A stretch of DNA of 64,000 nucleotides from Acanthosepion pharaonis (GCA_903632075.3 CAHIKZ030005642.1:778501-842500), one strand, 5' to 3'; counted from the stretch's first letter, positions 11,697 through 22,758 are shown. A program made the numbers and translations. The notes: generated from the sequence alone by a model not told the origin.

Positions 11697-11944
11697 GTTG
11701 AAGAGTAGGACTCAGCGTACTTCCTTCTCTCCCCTACTATTGTGACAATGAACTGCTCTTAGTTATAAATACGGCAAGTAGCTACATTAGAAAAGGATTT
11801 GAGTAGTAGTTGATTTACTCTGAGTATTTAATAAACCACCTCTTCTTTGTTTTTCCTACCTAGTTCATTTATTCCTTTGATACTCTCTCTAATTCTCGGC
11901 CTTCCTAATTCTTGTATATTTTGAACAAAGACTACATTACAACA
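11697..11944 (+). repeat. LTR-like repeat, copy 1
   Basis: About 248 bp, starting TGTTG and ending ACAACA. It contains a TATA box TATAAATA (11764-11771) and a polyadenylation signal AATAAA (11830-11835), the expected LTR layout. A second, diverged copy lies 1.1 kb downstream in the same orientation. No gag/pol or primer-binding site is visible between them. Confidence 0.55.
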
Positions 11945-12109
11945 GATATTTAAAGAAGTGTTTAATTTATGAGTTAAAGATTTTTTTCTAATCTCTTTTA
12001 TGTGTCATGTCTCTTTAGGATAACTCCAAAACTTTCTATTCTTTGTCACTCTCAGAAAATGTCTTATCCCCATCTATCCCACACACAGTTCTGCCATTTA
12101 TTTACACTA

Positions 12110-12365
12110 GATTATTAAGTGGGTTAGTCTCTATTGTCCTCTGTCTCTTTTTCCTTCAATATATCCTGTGTGTGTCAAATTCCCTAAGCCTTCTTTCCTC
12201 ATTATGTGTCCCAGAAATTTCAGTTGTTTCTATAAGTGTTCTTTTTGTTTCCATTTTCCTTTAAGCACCCTCATTGCATACATGGTCTGTCTATGTTATT
12301 CATAGCATTTGTCAGCCGAACAACATCTGTTTTCTCAAGTCTACTCTTCAGATCTAAGAGTTATT
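12110..12365 (-). pseudogene. RTE-like LINE C-terminal fragment between the two LTR-like repeats
   Basis: Minus-strand translation with frameshifts gives fragments like NFWDT..GKKA.GI.HTQDILK, corresponding to the KFLGHIMRKEGLENLTLTG segment seen in better copies at 42590-42950 and 33548-34372. The matching DNA block is CCCAGAAATTTCAGTTG. It is heavily decayed. Confidence 0.5.
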
Positions 12366-12792
12366 AATAAACCATTCAAATTTCAAATAAGATAAAGATT
12401 GGCCTTGTTATTTGTAAGAGAAATCTTGACTCAAATGCAACACAGAACCACAGCTCAAGTGTGACTCTTCGTCAGTAAAATAATGACAATCAAAATAAAT
12501 TTGCTATTTTAATGAATATATTGAAAGTTCCAAAAATAATAATTAATAAAAAATAATCAGTCCATGGTCAGATGAATGAAAACTGAGTTTTTTGTTTTTA
12601 CTAGAAGAAAAGAGAGAGAGAAAGAGAGATTCAAATGAATGTCAATTGAGATTTCATAAGTCAAGAATTGAACCAAAAATGGGAAAACAAAATAACAACA
12701 CATAGGTAAAAAATAAGAACAAAAAACATTTTCTTTTTCTTTTTTTAATCAATTCTCCCAGGGCGATGATACCACTAAAACACAATGGGGTT

Positions 12793-13046
12793 ACTGAGAG
12801 TCAAAGTGCTTGCGTCTCTCAACTACTACTGTAAAAATGGACAGCTATTACTTATAAATATGGCAAGTAGCCACATTAGAGTAGGATTTGAGTAGTTGAT
12901 TTATTTAGGTTTTTCCGTTCTCTGTATGAGTATTTAATAAACTCCTTTGTTTTCCCTACCTAGTCTTCTTTTCCTTCTATACTCTCTCTAACTACGGCCT
13001 TCCTAATTCTCGGCTATTTAAAAAAAAACAAAAAACACACATTACA
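12793..13046 (+). repeat. LTR-like repeat, copy 2
   Basis: Diverged direct copy of 11697-11944 with TATAAATA (12853-12860) and AATAAA (12936-12941) in the same order, ending in ACATTACA. The pair may be the remains of a small LTR element or two solo LTRs. Confidence 0.5.
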
Positions 13047-13555
13047 GCTGCATGTCACACTTATTTCCGTGGCAAAAAAATTACGTAGGCTATCATGTAA
13101 CCAATGAGAATAACTCGCAGGAACGTTTTAAAAGAATCAGCAAAACCCCTTTTCTTTTCTCTCCAGACATTATCACAATGGTCGGTCTTTTTTAATCTGC
13201 TCGTCACTGTAGAAAGGCGTTGTATTAATGTCTCCCAAAATGCAGACGTCACAAGAAGAGGGTTACTTTCAAGATCAGTTTGAATTTATGCTGTAAGACT
13301 GCTGACGTACTTGTAAGCAAATCTCCACTGGATACCTCCTTTCTTGTAATCGGCAACTTCACATAATATAAGGACGGTGTCCACTTCATTATCAACTGCT
13401 ACAAATATCCATATTGACTTATCCAATGTGTACAACATTGGTCAGATTACGATGTTGTCTTGCCTAAAATGATAATAATAAAAAAGTATTAGCTGGACTC
13501 AAGTGGGAATAAAAGCCGCAGAAGAGAGCTCTATTTGAAGAAAATCCAATTTTTT

Positions 13556-13740
13556 TACACAAACGTCATCGAACCAATCTTCAGAAAGGCAAACATACAA
13601 ATTGACTATTCTGGATTTGATTCGAAATTCAAAGAAATGAACTGAAGAAGGCCGGGGGTACAATGGTCGAAACTTTGTGAATGTGACAATTAAGATGAGG
13701 ACAACAGTCCAAACAATGTAAATAGTATAAATATATATTC
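13556..13740 (+). mobile_element. Penelope terminal-repeat fragment with hammerhead-like core
   Basis: The fragment has CTGAAGA (13642-13648), GGCC...GGTC, GAAA (13669-13672) and then the diagnostic tail ATGAGGACAACAGTCC. It is homologous to the right arm of the element in RPS26 intron 2. Upstream bases 13560-13630 are consistent with the PLE 3' part but not diagnostic. Confidence 0.6.
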
Positions 13741-13917
13741 ATGTTCTTTATTATAATCTAACAAAGGTGGTAAACCTGGATATTCTTTCCAAAAAACGTC
13801 ATTTCTATAATTCTTAAGTTTGAAATGTAATATTGATTGGTTGTGCCCGTAAAAATCTGACCAAATCGCCAGTACCCTACAAAATTATATTAATATTTAT
13901 TTCACTCTAAAGCTGAG

Positions 13918-14040
13918 GATATTCTCGTAGCGTAGCGGTTATCGGTGAAGCAAGTGAGATTGACATACCGAGTTCAAATTCAAGGCGTTCACTTTCGCGT
14001 AAATACTCCGAAGAAGGTGTGAATTGATCTATTCAGAAGG
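13918..14040 (+). repeat. tRNA-related SINE segment
   Basis: Contains GTAGCGTAGCGGTTATC (box A-like) and GAGTTCAAATTC (box B-like), followed by TTCGCGTAAATACTC and GTGTGAATTGATCT. This is the middle portion of the composite 5S/tRNA SINE seen at 29072-29345 and 49762-50130. The 5S head and 3' tail are missing here. Confidence 0.5.
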
Positions 14041-14450
14041 ACAGGCTGGTAACCAGTCTAGAAGGGCAACTGAATTCAAAACGTCGTAAAAGAAACTTAT
14101 TCATACAGAAAGCACAACAGCGCGATGAGACTATAGTCTGATGCACCGTACGGGATTCTAAGAGACCCCACAGAGATACTCTTAATTTGAACACTTTTTT
14201 AATTTCAATTACTGTGGTCAAAATTTATTACCTTAACATGTAAATTTTCCTGGAAATGTTCTCCATTCAAGTCGTGAAGTAACAATGGAGGCCATTAAAG
14301 ATTTATGCTACATATTATTTATATTCGATGCTTTTTTAAGCATAATTTTTACTGTCAGAAAATAGTTTTGTTTGTATCAATATTGAGCTCTCAGGATTTC
14401 ATCCTCCTTGGGATTACCCATACGGATTACCAAGTTTTTCATAACTTACC

Positions 14451-14478
14451 TATATATATATATATATATATATATATA
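14451..14478. repeat. (TA)n microsatellite
   Basis: Perfect TA run that ends exactly where the left arm of a foldback element begins. Confidence 0.9.
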
Positions 14479-14739
14479 ATCGACTCTCCCGTCGAGATTC
14501 GACGTATGAGGGTCAAGCAGATCTGTTTACAGGAAACCGACAGCCCGATACCGGCACATTGATTATAGTGGTGAAGGCTTCGTGCAGGACCATCTACGCT
14601 TTTTGAAGGGACGAATACAGAGACCTGGTACACCGAATGCCACAAGGTTCCCAAACGACCCTCCGCAGGTTTTGAATTCAGAGTTGTCCTTCTCCTAGAT
14701 CAGTTGCCATCCAAGGCTATAGAAGTCAGTCTGTCCTGC

Positions 14740-14880
14740 TGTTTTACCCATAGCTGGAGGGAGAGGAAGAGGATTCATACCTTTCCCAAGGGTATTAGCA
14801 CGTAAGTGAATCTAATGGATTCGACTGGAATTCGAACTCGGCGATTCCTCAATCTATCCATTACTCCACCGTTCCTCCTC
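14740..14880 (-). repeat. 5S/tRNA composite SINE fragment
   Basis: The minus strand shows GTGGAGTAATGGATAG, a box B-like AGTTCGAATTCC, TTAGATTCACTTACGTG and AGCTATGGGTAAAAC. These match the tRNA-like and unique parts of the copies at 29072, 48935 and 49762. Confidence 0.55.
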
Positions 14881-14883
14881 TCC

Positions 14884-14967
<84 letters not shown>
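14880..14967. repeat. (CT)n(TA)n microsatellite
   Basis: CT run to 14900, then TA run to 14967, abutting the right arm of the foldback element. Confidence 0.9.
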
Positions 14968-14969
<2 letters not shown>

Positions 14970-15101
14970 ACTTCAAAAAGTGTGGATGGTTCTGCACAAA
15001 ACCTTCACCACTATAATCAAATCACATGTGCTGGTGTCTGGCTGTCACATCCTAGGAACGGAGTTGCTTGACCCTCATACGTCGATTACGACGGGAGAGT
15101 C

Positions 15102-15103
<2 letters not shown>

Positions 15104-15164
<61 letters not shown>
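15104..15164. repeat. (TA)n microsatellite
   Basis: TA run joining the foldback element (left) to a palindromic repeat (right). Confidence 0.9.
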
Positions 15165-15168
<4 letters not shown>

Positions 15169-15500
15169 ATTAACTGATTTAAAATATGTTTTTTCGCTAC
15201 ACAGTAATAACCATGTTTAAAAACTGAAGCTAAAAACTTCAAATTTAATTATATATATTTATATGTGCGTTTCAAACTCAGTAAATTTAAAATAAGTTAT
15301 TCCAAAATTCGCTTGAAGATGAAACAGAACTAATGCATTTGATTTAATTATATAATTTGAAGTTTTTAGCTCAGTTTTTGAAACACGGTTATTACTGTGT
15401 AGCGAAAAAAACATATTTTAAATCAGTTAATTTATAATATTTATGCTCTGTAAATTTACATTGAGCACTGTTTTGTAAAAATAAAAATAAAAAATATCAG
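15160..15500. repeat. Palindromic repeat, family shared with 48058-48445
   Basis: Starts TATAAATTAACTGATTTAAA and returns as the inverse near 15400-15440. TGTAGCGAAAAAAAC-type blocks occur in both arms. The tail TTTACATTGAGCACTGTTTTG recurs at 16080-16130 and 48150-48180. No coding content is seen. Confidence 0.6.
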
Positions 15501-15942
15501 AACATATAAATACTATATAATATCTTTATTTATACTATTTACATGCGGACTAATCTACTAAACAAAGATGAGGATAATAAACCACATGTAAATAGTATAG
15601 TGTAAATAATGATAACTCCTTATCGCAGTAACATGATATTTATTAATAAATTCAAATGATTTATCTCACCCCTGATATGAGGTTTCATTTCTTGAAGTCG
15701 GGAGACATATTTTTGAACATTTTAATTTCTATTCTTATTTCTTAATACTGAGCACCTTACAAAATTGCTTGCTATAAATGTGGTAGTATCTATTAATAAA
15801 CTAGTCAATGTTTTTTCTTTCTCTTTTTTTTTAAAAAACAATTTTGTTACACACACACGCACACATATATATTATAAATTAACTGATTTTAAAACATGGT
15901 TCCTTTGCTACACATAAAAAGAAAGAACTTGCTGTCTAAATA

Positions 15943-15947
<5 letters not shown>

Positions 15948-16023
<76 letters not shown>
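15948..16023. repeat. (CT)n(TA)n microsatellite
   Basis: CT run to 15981 passing into a TA run to about 16022. It is flanked on both sides by members of the TATAAATTAACTGATTT repeat family. Confidence 0.9.
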
Positions 16024-16026
<3 letters not shown>

Positions 16027-16182
16027 AAAAGAAAGAACAGTAAGATATATAATCCGGTGTTCTTATTGATATTTTTTATTTTTTCAAAACAGTGCTCAAT
16101 GCAAATTTACAGAGCATAAATATTATAAATTAACTGATTTAAAAATATGGTTCCTTCGCTATACATAAAAAAAGAAAGTAAC

Positions 16183-16183
<1 letters not shown>

Positions 16184-16267
<84 letters not shown>

Positions 16268-16280
16268 TAGATAGATAGAT
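16184..16280. repeat. (TA)n(GA)n(GATA)n compound microsatellite
   Basis: TA to 16234, GA to 16262, GATA to 16280. Apparent long reading frames across it are repeat artefacts. Confidence 0.9.
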
Positions 16281-16469
16281 ACAGATATAGTGAATATTTT
16301 GACAGTAAGTATTCACCCAAACAAGTTTGATTAAAAAGAACAGACAAGGTCTGTCTGTTTAATTTTTTTATAATATTTTTTCCAATTTTCGGATAAAGTG
16401 TTGTGTATTGTGCTCGAAGTTGTGGATAAACTGTGCGATGTTCATATTTTGTTGTTTTTGTTCAAATAT

Positions 16470-16495
16470 TTTCGACTATCGCAGTCATTATCAAG
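16470..16495 (-). ncRNA. Hammerhead-like core, CTTGATAA variant
   Basis: On the minus strand CTTGATAA (16495-16488) is followed by a perfect GACT...AGTC stem and then GAAA (16473-16470) with the palindromic AATATT after it. The same CTTGATAA-stem-GAAA order recurs at 21693-21719 and 54312-54344. The first core block departs from the canonical CTGANGA, so activity is doubtful. Confidence 0.35.
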
Positions 16496-16499
16496 AACC

Positions 16500-19260
16500 A
16501 ATGTGGTGTACGTGTGGTAGTTAGAATTCCTTAGGAATTATAACTAACACATAGACAAGCCCTGTCATTAAGCACTTTATCCCATAAATATAGCACATCT
16601 TAAAATTATATTTCTTCATCTTCTTAGTGAACTTTTTTTTTTATATCTTGGACCATTTCCTGCTTTCCGAATGAATTTTGAATATAAATTGCCTGGTTCC
16701 TGAATACTTTCGGCTTTTTTAAGCTATTATCAATTCTTCAATGGTAGCCAAAGCGCTAGGGTTAGGCGCCTTAACAGAAACACACACAAGGAAAGCATAA
16801 CATTTCACAGCGCACACACAGACTTTAATAAAAATAACAACATTTTTGTTGAAAATTGTGGAAATGTTTAACAAAATATTTATTAATATCTTTTGTTTTG
16901 TAACAGTCTTTAAAAAAACATTTGTTCTTCGTTATCGACATGCAATTTTAAGGATGGTATTTGATTTGTATTTGTATACAATTCTTTTTTTTTCTCATTG
17001 TTGTCTTTTCACGCTTTATTTTTGTGTTATTTAATGGCTTCTTTTGATCGTTCACTACAATTAAGGCGTTTGTTTGACATAGTTTTCACCGTCTCTAAAT
17101 CGTTAAGAGGTCAACAAGGGCGCATAAAATGGCCAAACTGTGCCTTGCAAAAAATCGAACTGTTTAATTAACTTTTCTTTCTATTCCCCAATTAGTATAA
17201 ACAGTGCTTGGCCAGTCATGTGACCCTTAGCGACCAATCAGTGAAGCCCGGTCTGTACAGTTTTCGTGTAGTTGCAACATGATGTACCGGACTTTTCTGT
17301 AAAGACAGCTTTTGTAATATCCATTAACTTTCCGTATCAGGGTCGGAGAGAAGGTTTTTCTACACTTTGATAGCATTTTCTCTTTCTAGAAGATAAAACC
17401 TGCATTTAAGTTCTTCCGATATTGTCCTAGCTATCTTTATTTCTTTTATTAGAAATGTTTGGTAAATATCTGCCGATGGGCAGATACTACTAAGGCCGGT
17501 CACATATATTTGGTGAAACCAATGGGACTTTTTTTTTATTGTTGTAAACGTGTGAATTCACGCGTCTGGTTTTACGAATATGTCACAGTAAACATACGAG
17601 AGGAAATTACTAATTATTAATTAAATTGGTTACTTCTTTATCCCCTCTCCCGACCGCTTTATAATGTGAAATTCCATTTGAAATATTTTGCATTAATTGT
17701 AGTTCATCTCTTAATAAAATGAACATCGGTGTAATGAACCAGATGATGGTTGGCACGGTGGGTCGATCAAAACCGTAACTTCATTTCAAAAAGTAAAGAC
17801 GGAGAAGTTTCTTTTTACAAAAAATGTTGACAAGTAGTAAAGAGACTCCATTTTTTCTTTACATCTTGACCACCTGAAGTCGTTTGTAGAACAGATCGAC
17901 CGAAACATTGTGCTATCAATAAGCACAACAAAACGAATGAATTTAATCGTTTGGACAACTCTGTGAACAAGATGATAAGCGACCTTGAAAATTTATAGGA
18001 GTTCAATTTTGGGAAAAGGTCAAGTTTTCGACGTGAGTAAATTTAGTAACTTTTAGCGACCTTAAGTTATTTTTTGAATAAAATTATTTGGTAAAATCTA
18101 AGAAACATTTTCAAATAAAGAAAGCAATAGCTTTTCTTTTTTAGAATTCTTTATCAAAAACGAAGGAAAATTAATAAAATCATGAAAATGTTAAAATTGA
18201 ATACATAAAATAGTTGAAAAATATCTTAAAAATATTTTCGTATTGAGAAATCTTAAAGCAATGATATTTTGTAGATTTAGAATCTGGAAATGTTTATTGT
18301 TAATTCCAAAACCATCTTCTATAACTTCTTAAAACCAAAGTAATTTCAAAATGGCGCTCTAGTACCGATGAAGTTAAACTAAGACTTCTTTTCACTTTTT
18401 CTCAATTTCAATCCGGCGATTATTTGTCGTTTGACATTATCTAGACCGCTGTTAATTTACTTTTATTCTCCGAGTATAATGACTAAATGACTAGAATCGG
18501 GTGGATAGGTGAAGAAAAAAAAAACATTGTGTGTACAATAAATTTAATTTATGGATCGTTCAAGCATGACAACTGGATAAGATTTAAACTTTATCAACTG
18601 TCTATTAAAATATTTTTGTTATTGGAATAATATGCATGCATGGAGGATGTAAATAACCACTAGTAATAAAATAAGCAGCCAGTTCAATTTTAACCGTCCA
18701 TTATTTGGGTTTGGACGTCTTATTTCAGACACAGTAAACACAAACTCAGCAATATTTTATCTGCGCTTTGCACACAGAATGCGAAACAGTACGAATTCAG
18801 CATAAGATTTGGACTTAAAATTCTTACTTTTATTTTATCTTATTTTTTAAAGTTTTTTTTTTTTTAATCAAAACTGGAAAAAAAAAAACAATATTACAGA
18901 TTTCATATGCTTCAATTCCCCAATCTAAGATGACGTCTTTCATGATGTTGCAGATAACACTTGTCCTTTAGTGTATAAAGAAAAGTAATGCATATATTTC
19001 TTGAGAATATTATGCTATTGTGACATACTACTCCTGTTCTTTTCTCCTTTAGCTCCGACCCTCACACAACCAATCTTTAAAAGTGTTCCACCTTAAGCAG
19101 TTGATGAATGAACGATTATGCATTGATAGCGATACAACGCTCGCTTCATGTGAAAAATTTGAAAGATCGAGAAGGATTGGAAATCGTTTGTGATTTTTGT
19201 TGCTTTTTTTTTAGTTGTTCAACTCTCCCCACTTCTCCAATTTGAATATTTATTGGATTC
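16500..19260. other. Long A/T-rich intergenic region
   Basis: No supported gene. A Penelope-type terminal end with a hammerhead-like order lies at 17874-17912. The CAAAATGGCG block at 18348 could be a YY1-like site, but no gene start is tied to it. Confidence 0.5.
17874..17912 (+). ncRNA. Diverged hammerhead-like core
   Basis: CTGAAGT, then GTCG...CGAC pairing, then CGAAACATTGTGC (GAAA at 17902-17905). A9 of the core is replaced, so this is a decayed member. A still more decayed relative stands at 9116-9150. Confidence 0.35.
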
Positions 19261-19266
19261 AGTTAC

Positions 19267-19401
19267 CTTTTGGAGATTCATGAAGTACTCGGTAAGGATT
19301 GAAGTCGCTAACGAGATTTGCATGCTGACCGCCATATAATTTTCAGTGGACTCTTCAACCTCTGCCTTAAAGATCGTTTCAAAATATTCGGCAATATCCA
19401 T
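19267..19401 (-). CDS. Possible first coding exon of an unidentified gene
   Basis: The minus strand opens at ATG 19401 in a strong Kozak context (cacaccATGG) and encodes MDIAEYFETIFKAEVEESTE, then NYMAVSMQISLATSILTEYF and MNLQK, 45 codons, ending in phase 0 at a donor AAG|gtaact (19266). The composition is protein-like, acidic then amphipathic, and free of the low complexity that fills this region. A CRE-like TGACGTCC stands 33-40 bases upstream of the ATG (19434-19441). I do not recognise the family, and no following exon could be joined with confidence at lower coordinates. It could be a chance open frame; the start context and phase-0 donor argue for a real exon. Confidence 0.4.
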
Positions 19402-19799
19402 GGTGTGTATTAAAGGATGGTAAGAATATGGAACTGGACGTCATAAGTTTTCTTATAATGAAGTCGAGAAGTGAGTCTTTGACAAGGAAAGGTTGTCATT
19501 TATATGGCACTGGGAGTCGCCCGTTGAGGCCAAAGGGAAAATGAAAATTTAGATGATAACTGGACTGGCGTCATGGAGAATAACAAAGACGTTTTATTTG
19601 AAGAGATTTTAAAATATACTTTGTTTGGAGAGGGTGGCATAATTGGTTGTATTGATAAACAAATAGAAGACCCCTCAAGTTTGAAATAAGTGGGGAAACT
19701 TTGCATTAGCTGTAACAAACACATTTACACATAAAAAAAGCTTTGAACGTGGATGTTTCCTTAGTTTGTCATGGACTAAATCAGGGATACTTTAGTAGG

Positions 19800-19870
19800 A
19801 CAATTAAACGCCCAGTGAGGATCGAACTCCAGACAATCGGAGCTTGTTTACTAACTACAGTAGGCCCTAT
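19800..19870 (-). repeat. tRNA-derived SINE head remnant
   Basis: The minus strand reads CCTACTGTAGTTAGTAAAC (box A-like) and GGAGTTCGATCCTC (box B). The acceptor stem does not pair, so it is not a tRNA gene. It abuts a (CTAT)n(TA)n array. Confidence 0.45.
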
Positions 19871-19872
19871 TC

Positions 19873-19873
19873 A

Positions 19874-19963
<90 letters not shown>
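19873..19963. repeat. (CTAT)n(TA)n microsatellite
   Basis: Tetranucleotide CTAT to about 19905, then TA to 19963. Confidence 0.9.
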
Positions 19964-19965
<2 letters not shown>

Positions 19966-20218
19966 CTTATAAATATAAGTAATTATACTCGTCCGGAAAA
20001 ACCTTAGGTGTTTTTGGCTTGTAATTGAACAAACCAATACCCAAGGAAAAATAAGGAATAAAAAAAGAAAGAACTAAGAACATTTAATTCAGGCGAAAAT
20101 AATCGATGAGAATCCAAGCTTAGAGTTCAAAGAAAAAAACCTCCGACACGAGTAAAATAAAAATAAAAATAACTAAGCAAAGTGCTCAATACGCTAAGCA
20201 GAGCAAATCTAACTATGG

Positions 20219-20260
20219 ACCTAAAGAGCCAGGCAAACCTACCTGCCTGGCCCTTTAGGT
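20219..20260. repeat. Short hairpin next to a (TA)n array
   Basis: CCTAAAGAGCCAGGCA returns inverted as TGCCTGGCCCTTTAGG, with one mismatch and a short loop. The (TA)n array begins 10 bases downstream. Confidence 0.6.
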
Positions 20261-20264
20261 TCAA

Positions 20265-20266
<2 letters not shown>

Positions 20267-20339
<73 letters not shown>

Positions 20340-20360
20340 CATTTTATATATATATATATG
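20267..20360. repeat. (TA)n microsatellite with short satellite run
   Basis: Main TA run to 20334. TATTAAAACATTTTATA follows, then a second short TA run. Confidence 0.9.
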
Positions 20361-20498
20361 TATTAAAACATTTTATGCCATAATAAAATAACGTTTGTTT
20401 TTGTTTTTTTTTAAAGAAAATACATGATCTACAAATAAACTCACTTCACAATAAAATCTGAAACTCAGAGTGTGAAAAAGGAAAAAGATAAGTGACCT

Positions 20499-20503
<5 letters not shown>

Positions 20504-20575
<72 letters not shown>

Positions 20576-20660
20576 TGGTTAATATACGCATATATATATA
20601 TATGCATATATCTAAAATATATAAATATATATACATACATACATACATACATACACATAC

Positions 20661-20726
<66 letters not shown>

Positions 20727-20734
20727 GTATATGT
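20504..20734. repeat. Compound (TA)n / (CATA)n array
   Basis: TA run 20504-20572; spacer TTAGTGGTTAATATACGCA; then mixed TA and CATA blocks to 20734. The spacer resembles the TTGACCACTAATAT unit at 22670 and 22749 read inversely. Reading frames here are artefacts. Confidence 0.85.
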
Positions 20735-21273
20735 AAAAAGAATAATTCGAGAGGATAGAATCCAGGTAGTACTCCAGGGCAGGGTTGGGATATAATAATA
20801 ACATTCAAATGTTTGAAGTCATCTCAAGAATTCGCATGGGATGAACTTGACAGAAGATTGAAACCTTTTCATCCCCAAAATAAAAAAGAGTCATTGAAAA
20901 AATAATGGAATCAATTATCAAATTTATACTTTGAGAAACATTTGAAACAAATGCGAAAATCTTTTGCTGCAGCAATCAAGCCTAAAAGAGGATATTTTGA
21001 CGAGAGCAAAATTTAGTCATAAAATGCCTTTTTTTTGTCATAATAAAATTTCTTATAAAAAATCATGTCTCCCTTTTTTTAACCACCATGTATAATAAAT
21101 TTCTCTCATTTAAAGTATAAAACAACTACTTTTTGGCCCAATTTAAAAAATTACCAGGGGTGTCATCGAACATTTGAACTATATTGTATTTATATATCTA
21201 TCATCTATGTAAACATTCACAGACTGTCATCACTGTCTTGTCTGTATATTGCTTAATATGTTGTAATTGACAT

Positions 21274-21296
21274 CTGATATATAAGCCGAAAGCTTA
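21274..21296 (+). ncRNA. Decayed hammerhead-like core of the AGCTT family
   Basis: CTGATAT, AAGCC, then GAAAGCTTAGAT (GAAA at 21288-21291). It is the same family as the better pair at 22999-23024 and 23209-23238, but stem II no longer pairs. Confidence 0.35.
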
Positions 21297-21463
21297 GATT
21301 GTATTAAAAAATATGGATCAATACTGTGAATTTCTTTCTTCGTTCAATTATAATGTTATTAAACTTATTAGACGTTATGAAAAGAGTTTACATAAAATAA
21401 ATAGACAACACTTGTCTATATTATTTAACGAAACGTGTATGAATGAAAAGATGCTGCCTAAAT

Positions 21464-21467
<4 letters not shown>

Positions 21468-21536
<69 letters not shown>
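21468..21536. repeat. (CA)n(TA)n microsatellite
   Basis: Short CA lead then TA run to 21535. Confidence 0.9.
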
Positions 21537-21538
<2 letters not shown>

Positions 21539-21599
21539 TTATAGATTTAATGTAACTAAAATATATATATGTAAAAGGACAATATGAAGAAAGACGAAA

Positions 21600-21745
21600 G
21601 GAAAATATATCTTAGCGGACGCATTTCGTCCTCTGTTGTACTTTACCAAAGCAAGGGTAAAGATTTTATTTTGCAAACAAATATGCATTTGCCTTGATAA
21701 AGTCCATCAGAGGACGAAACGCATCCGATGAAATAAGTTTTCCTT
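21600..21745. repeat. Inverted-repeat element with CTTGATAA-type hammerhead-like cores
   Basis: The left half carries, inverted, GCAAGG...GAGGACGAAATGCGTCC (GAAA = 21627-21624). The right half carries CTTGATAA (21693-21700), GTCC...GGAC as stem II, and GAAACGCATCC (GAAA 21716-21719). The two halves face each other. The element is bordered by (TA)n arrays at 21468-21536 and 21779-21840. Confidence 0.5.
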
Positions 21746-21771
21746 TTTCTTTTTCATACATGCATATATAA

Positions 21772-21778
<7 letters not shown>

Positions 21779-21840
<62 letters not shown>
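21779..21840. repeat. (TA)n microsatellite
   Basis: Uninterrupted TA run. Confidence 0.9.
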
Positions 21841-21843
<3 letters not shown>

Positions 21844-22132
21844 CTATATAGTGCACATTGTTAATGCTAGCATGGCTTCTTAACTGAAAATTCATTAAAC
21901 ACTCTCTCAGCATAAATGTTCTAGAAAGAATGTTTATAAAGAAAATCTTTCCCTGTTTAATGATATCTGATTTGAAAATATTCAAATGAGTCAAAAAATG
22001 TCTTTCAAAGTCAGAAGTTGATATTCCGTATAAACTTTGTCTAACGGTTACATAATTTCAATTCAAGGAAATTATCACAATTACAATAGCTACATTATAG
22101 TTAAATTCCCAGATGAATTCTGTGGACAAGAC

Positions 22133-22291
22133 AGATTGGTATCAAATGACAATTGGAAAAAAATCTTACATTTTTCCGACGCGTTTCGTCTTCCGACTTT
22201 TTCAAGGCAAAAATGAAATCGAAAAAGTCGGAAAACGAAACGCGTCGGCAAAATGTAAGATTTTTTTCCAATTGTCATTTGATACCAATCT
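22133..22291. repeat. Near-perfect 71-bp inverted repeat with GAAACGCGTC cores
   Basis: Arms 22133-22203 and 22221-22291 are equal in length (71 bp) and differ at only two positions by my reading, with a 17-base loop. Each arm carries GTC...GAC followed by GAAACGCGTC (right arm, 22237-22246), where ACGCGT is a palindrome ending in the GTC cleavage triplet typical of hammerheads. It is the same family as 21600-21745 and 54312-54344. The arm identity suggests recent origin or gene conversion. Confidence 0.7.
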
Positions 22292-22362
22292 TCATTATTT
22301 CATGTTTGTTATAAAATGTGTTTTTTTTTTTTGAAAGTATTTAACCGTCAGCTGGTTTTACT

Positions 22363-22363
22363 G

Positions 22364-22431
<68 letters not shown>
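22363..22431. repeat. (TA)n microsatellite
   Basis: TA run that ends just before the palindrome at 22433. Confidence 0.9.
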
Positions 22432-22432
<1 letters not shown>

Positions 22433-22433
<1 letters not shown>

Positions 22434-22566
22434 GCTCAAACACTAATATTCCATGGTTATAATTTATTACATTGGATCCAATTCATCAGACCTACGTCTG
22501 ATGAATTGGATCGTGATTACGATTCCAGTGTATTAAATTATAGCCATGGAATATTAGAGTATGAGC
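22433..22566. repeat. Palindromic repeat centred on GTCTGATGAATTGGATC
   Basis: The left arm runs GGCTC...TTCCATGGTTATAA...TTCATCAGAC. The right arm returns it inverted with a 24-base insertion. CTGATGA is present, but no GAAA follows a stem, so I do not call a ribozyme. Confidence 0.55.
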
Positions 22567-22630
22567 CTTTTATATTATATTCTTACTCTGTCCTGGACAT
22601 TGAGTTCTACCTGGAGTCAATGGTCTTGGA

Positions 22631-22632
<2 letters not shown>

Positions 22633-22670
<38 letters not shown>

Positions 22671-22703
22671 ACCACTAATATTATCTATCTATCTATCTAT
22701 CTA

Positions 22704-22750
<47 letters not shown>

Positions 22751-22758
22751 ACCACTAA

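Larger units (their letters stand above)
14479..15103. mobile_element. Foldback element with about 125-bp inverted arms
   Basis: The left arm (14479-14610) and right arm (14968-15103) are diverged inverted copies: TCGACTCTCCCGTCG and CGTATGAGGGTCAAGC on the left return inverted on the right. The interior holds a minus-strand 5S/tRNA SINE fragment (14740-14880) and a (CT)n(TA)n tract. The element is bounded outside by (TA)n arrays. No ORF is present. Confidence 0.65.

Noticed and set aside
13061..13260. Minus-strand frame MTSAFWETLIQRL... as a gene exon
   Set aside because: No splice sites, homology or promoter support. Codon usage not distinctive from background.
20502..20808. Long open frames of alternating Tyr-Ile or His-Ile across TA arrays
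   Set aside because: They exist only because (TA)n and (CATA)n lack stop codons in one or both phases. The same holds at 14305, 14980, 16107, 19743, 21313, 22506, 30078, 43808, 45472 and 58044.
22433..22566. Hammerhead ribozyme at CTGATGAATTGGATC
   Set aside because: CTGATGA and a possible stem are there, but the GAAA half of the core is absent on both arms.
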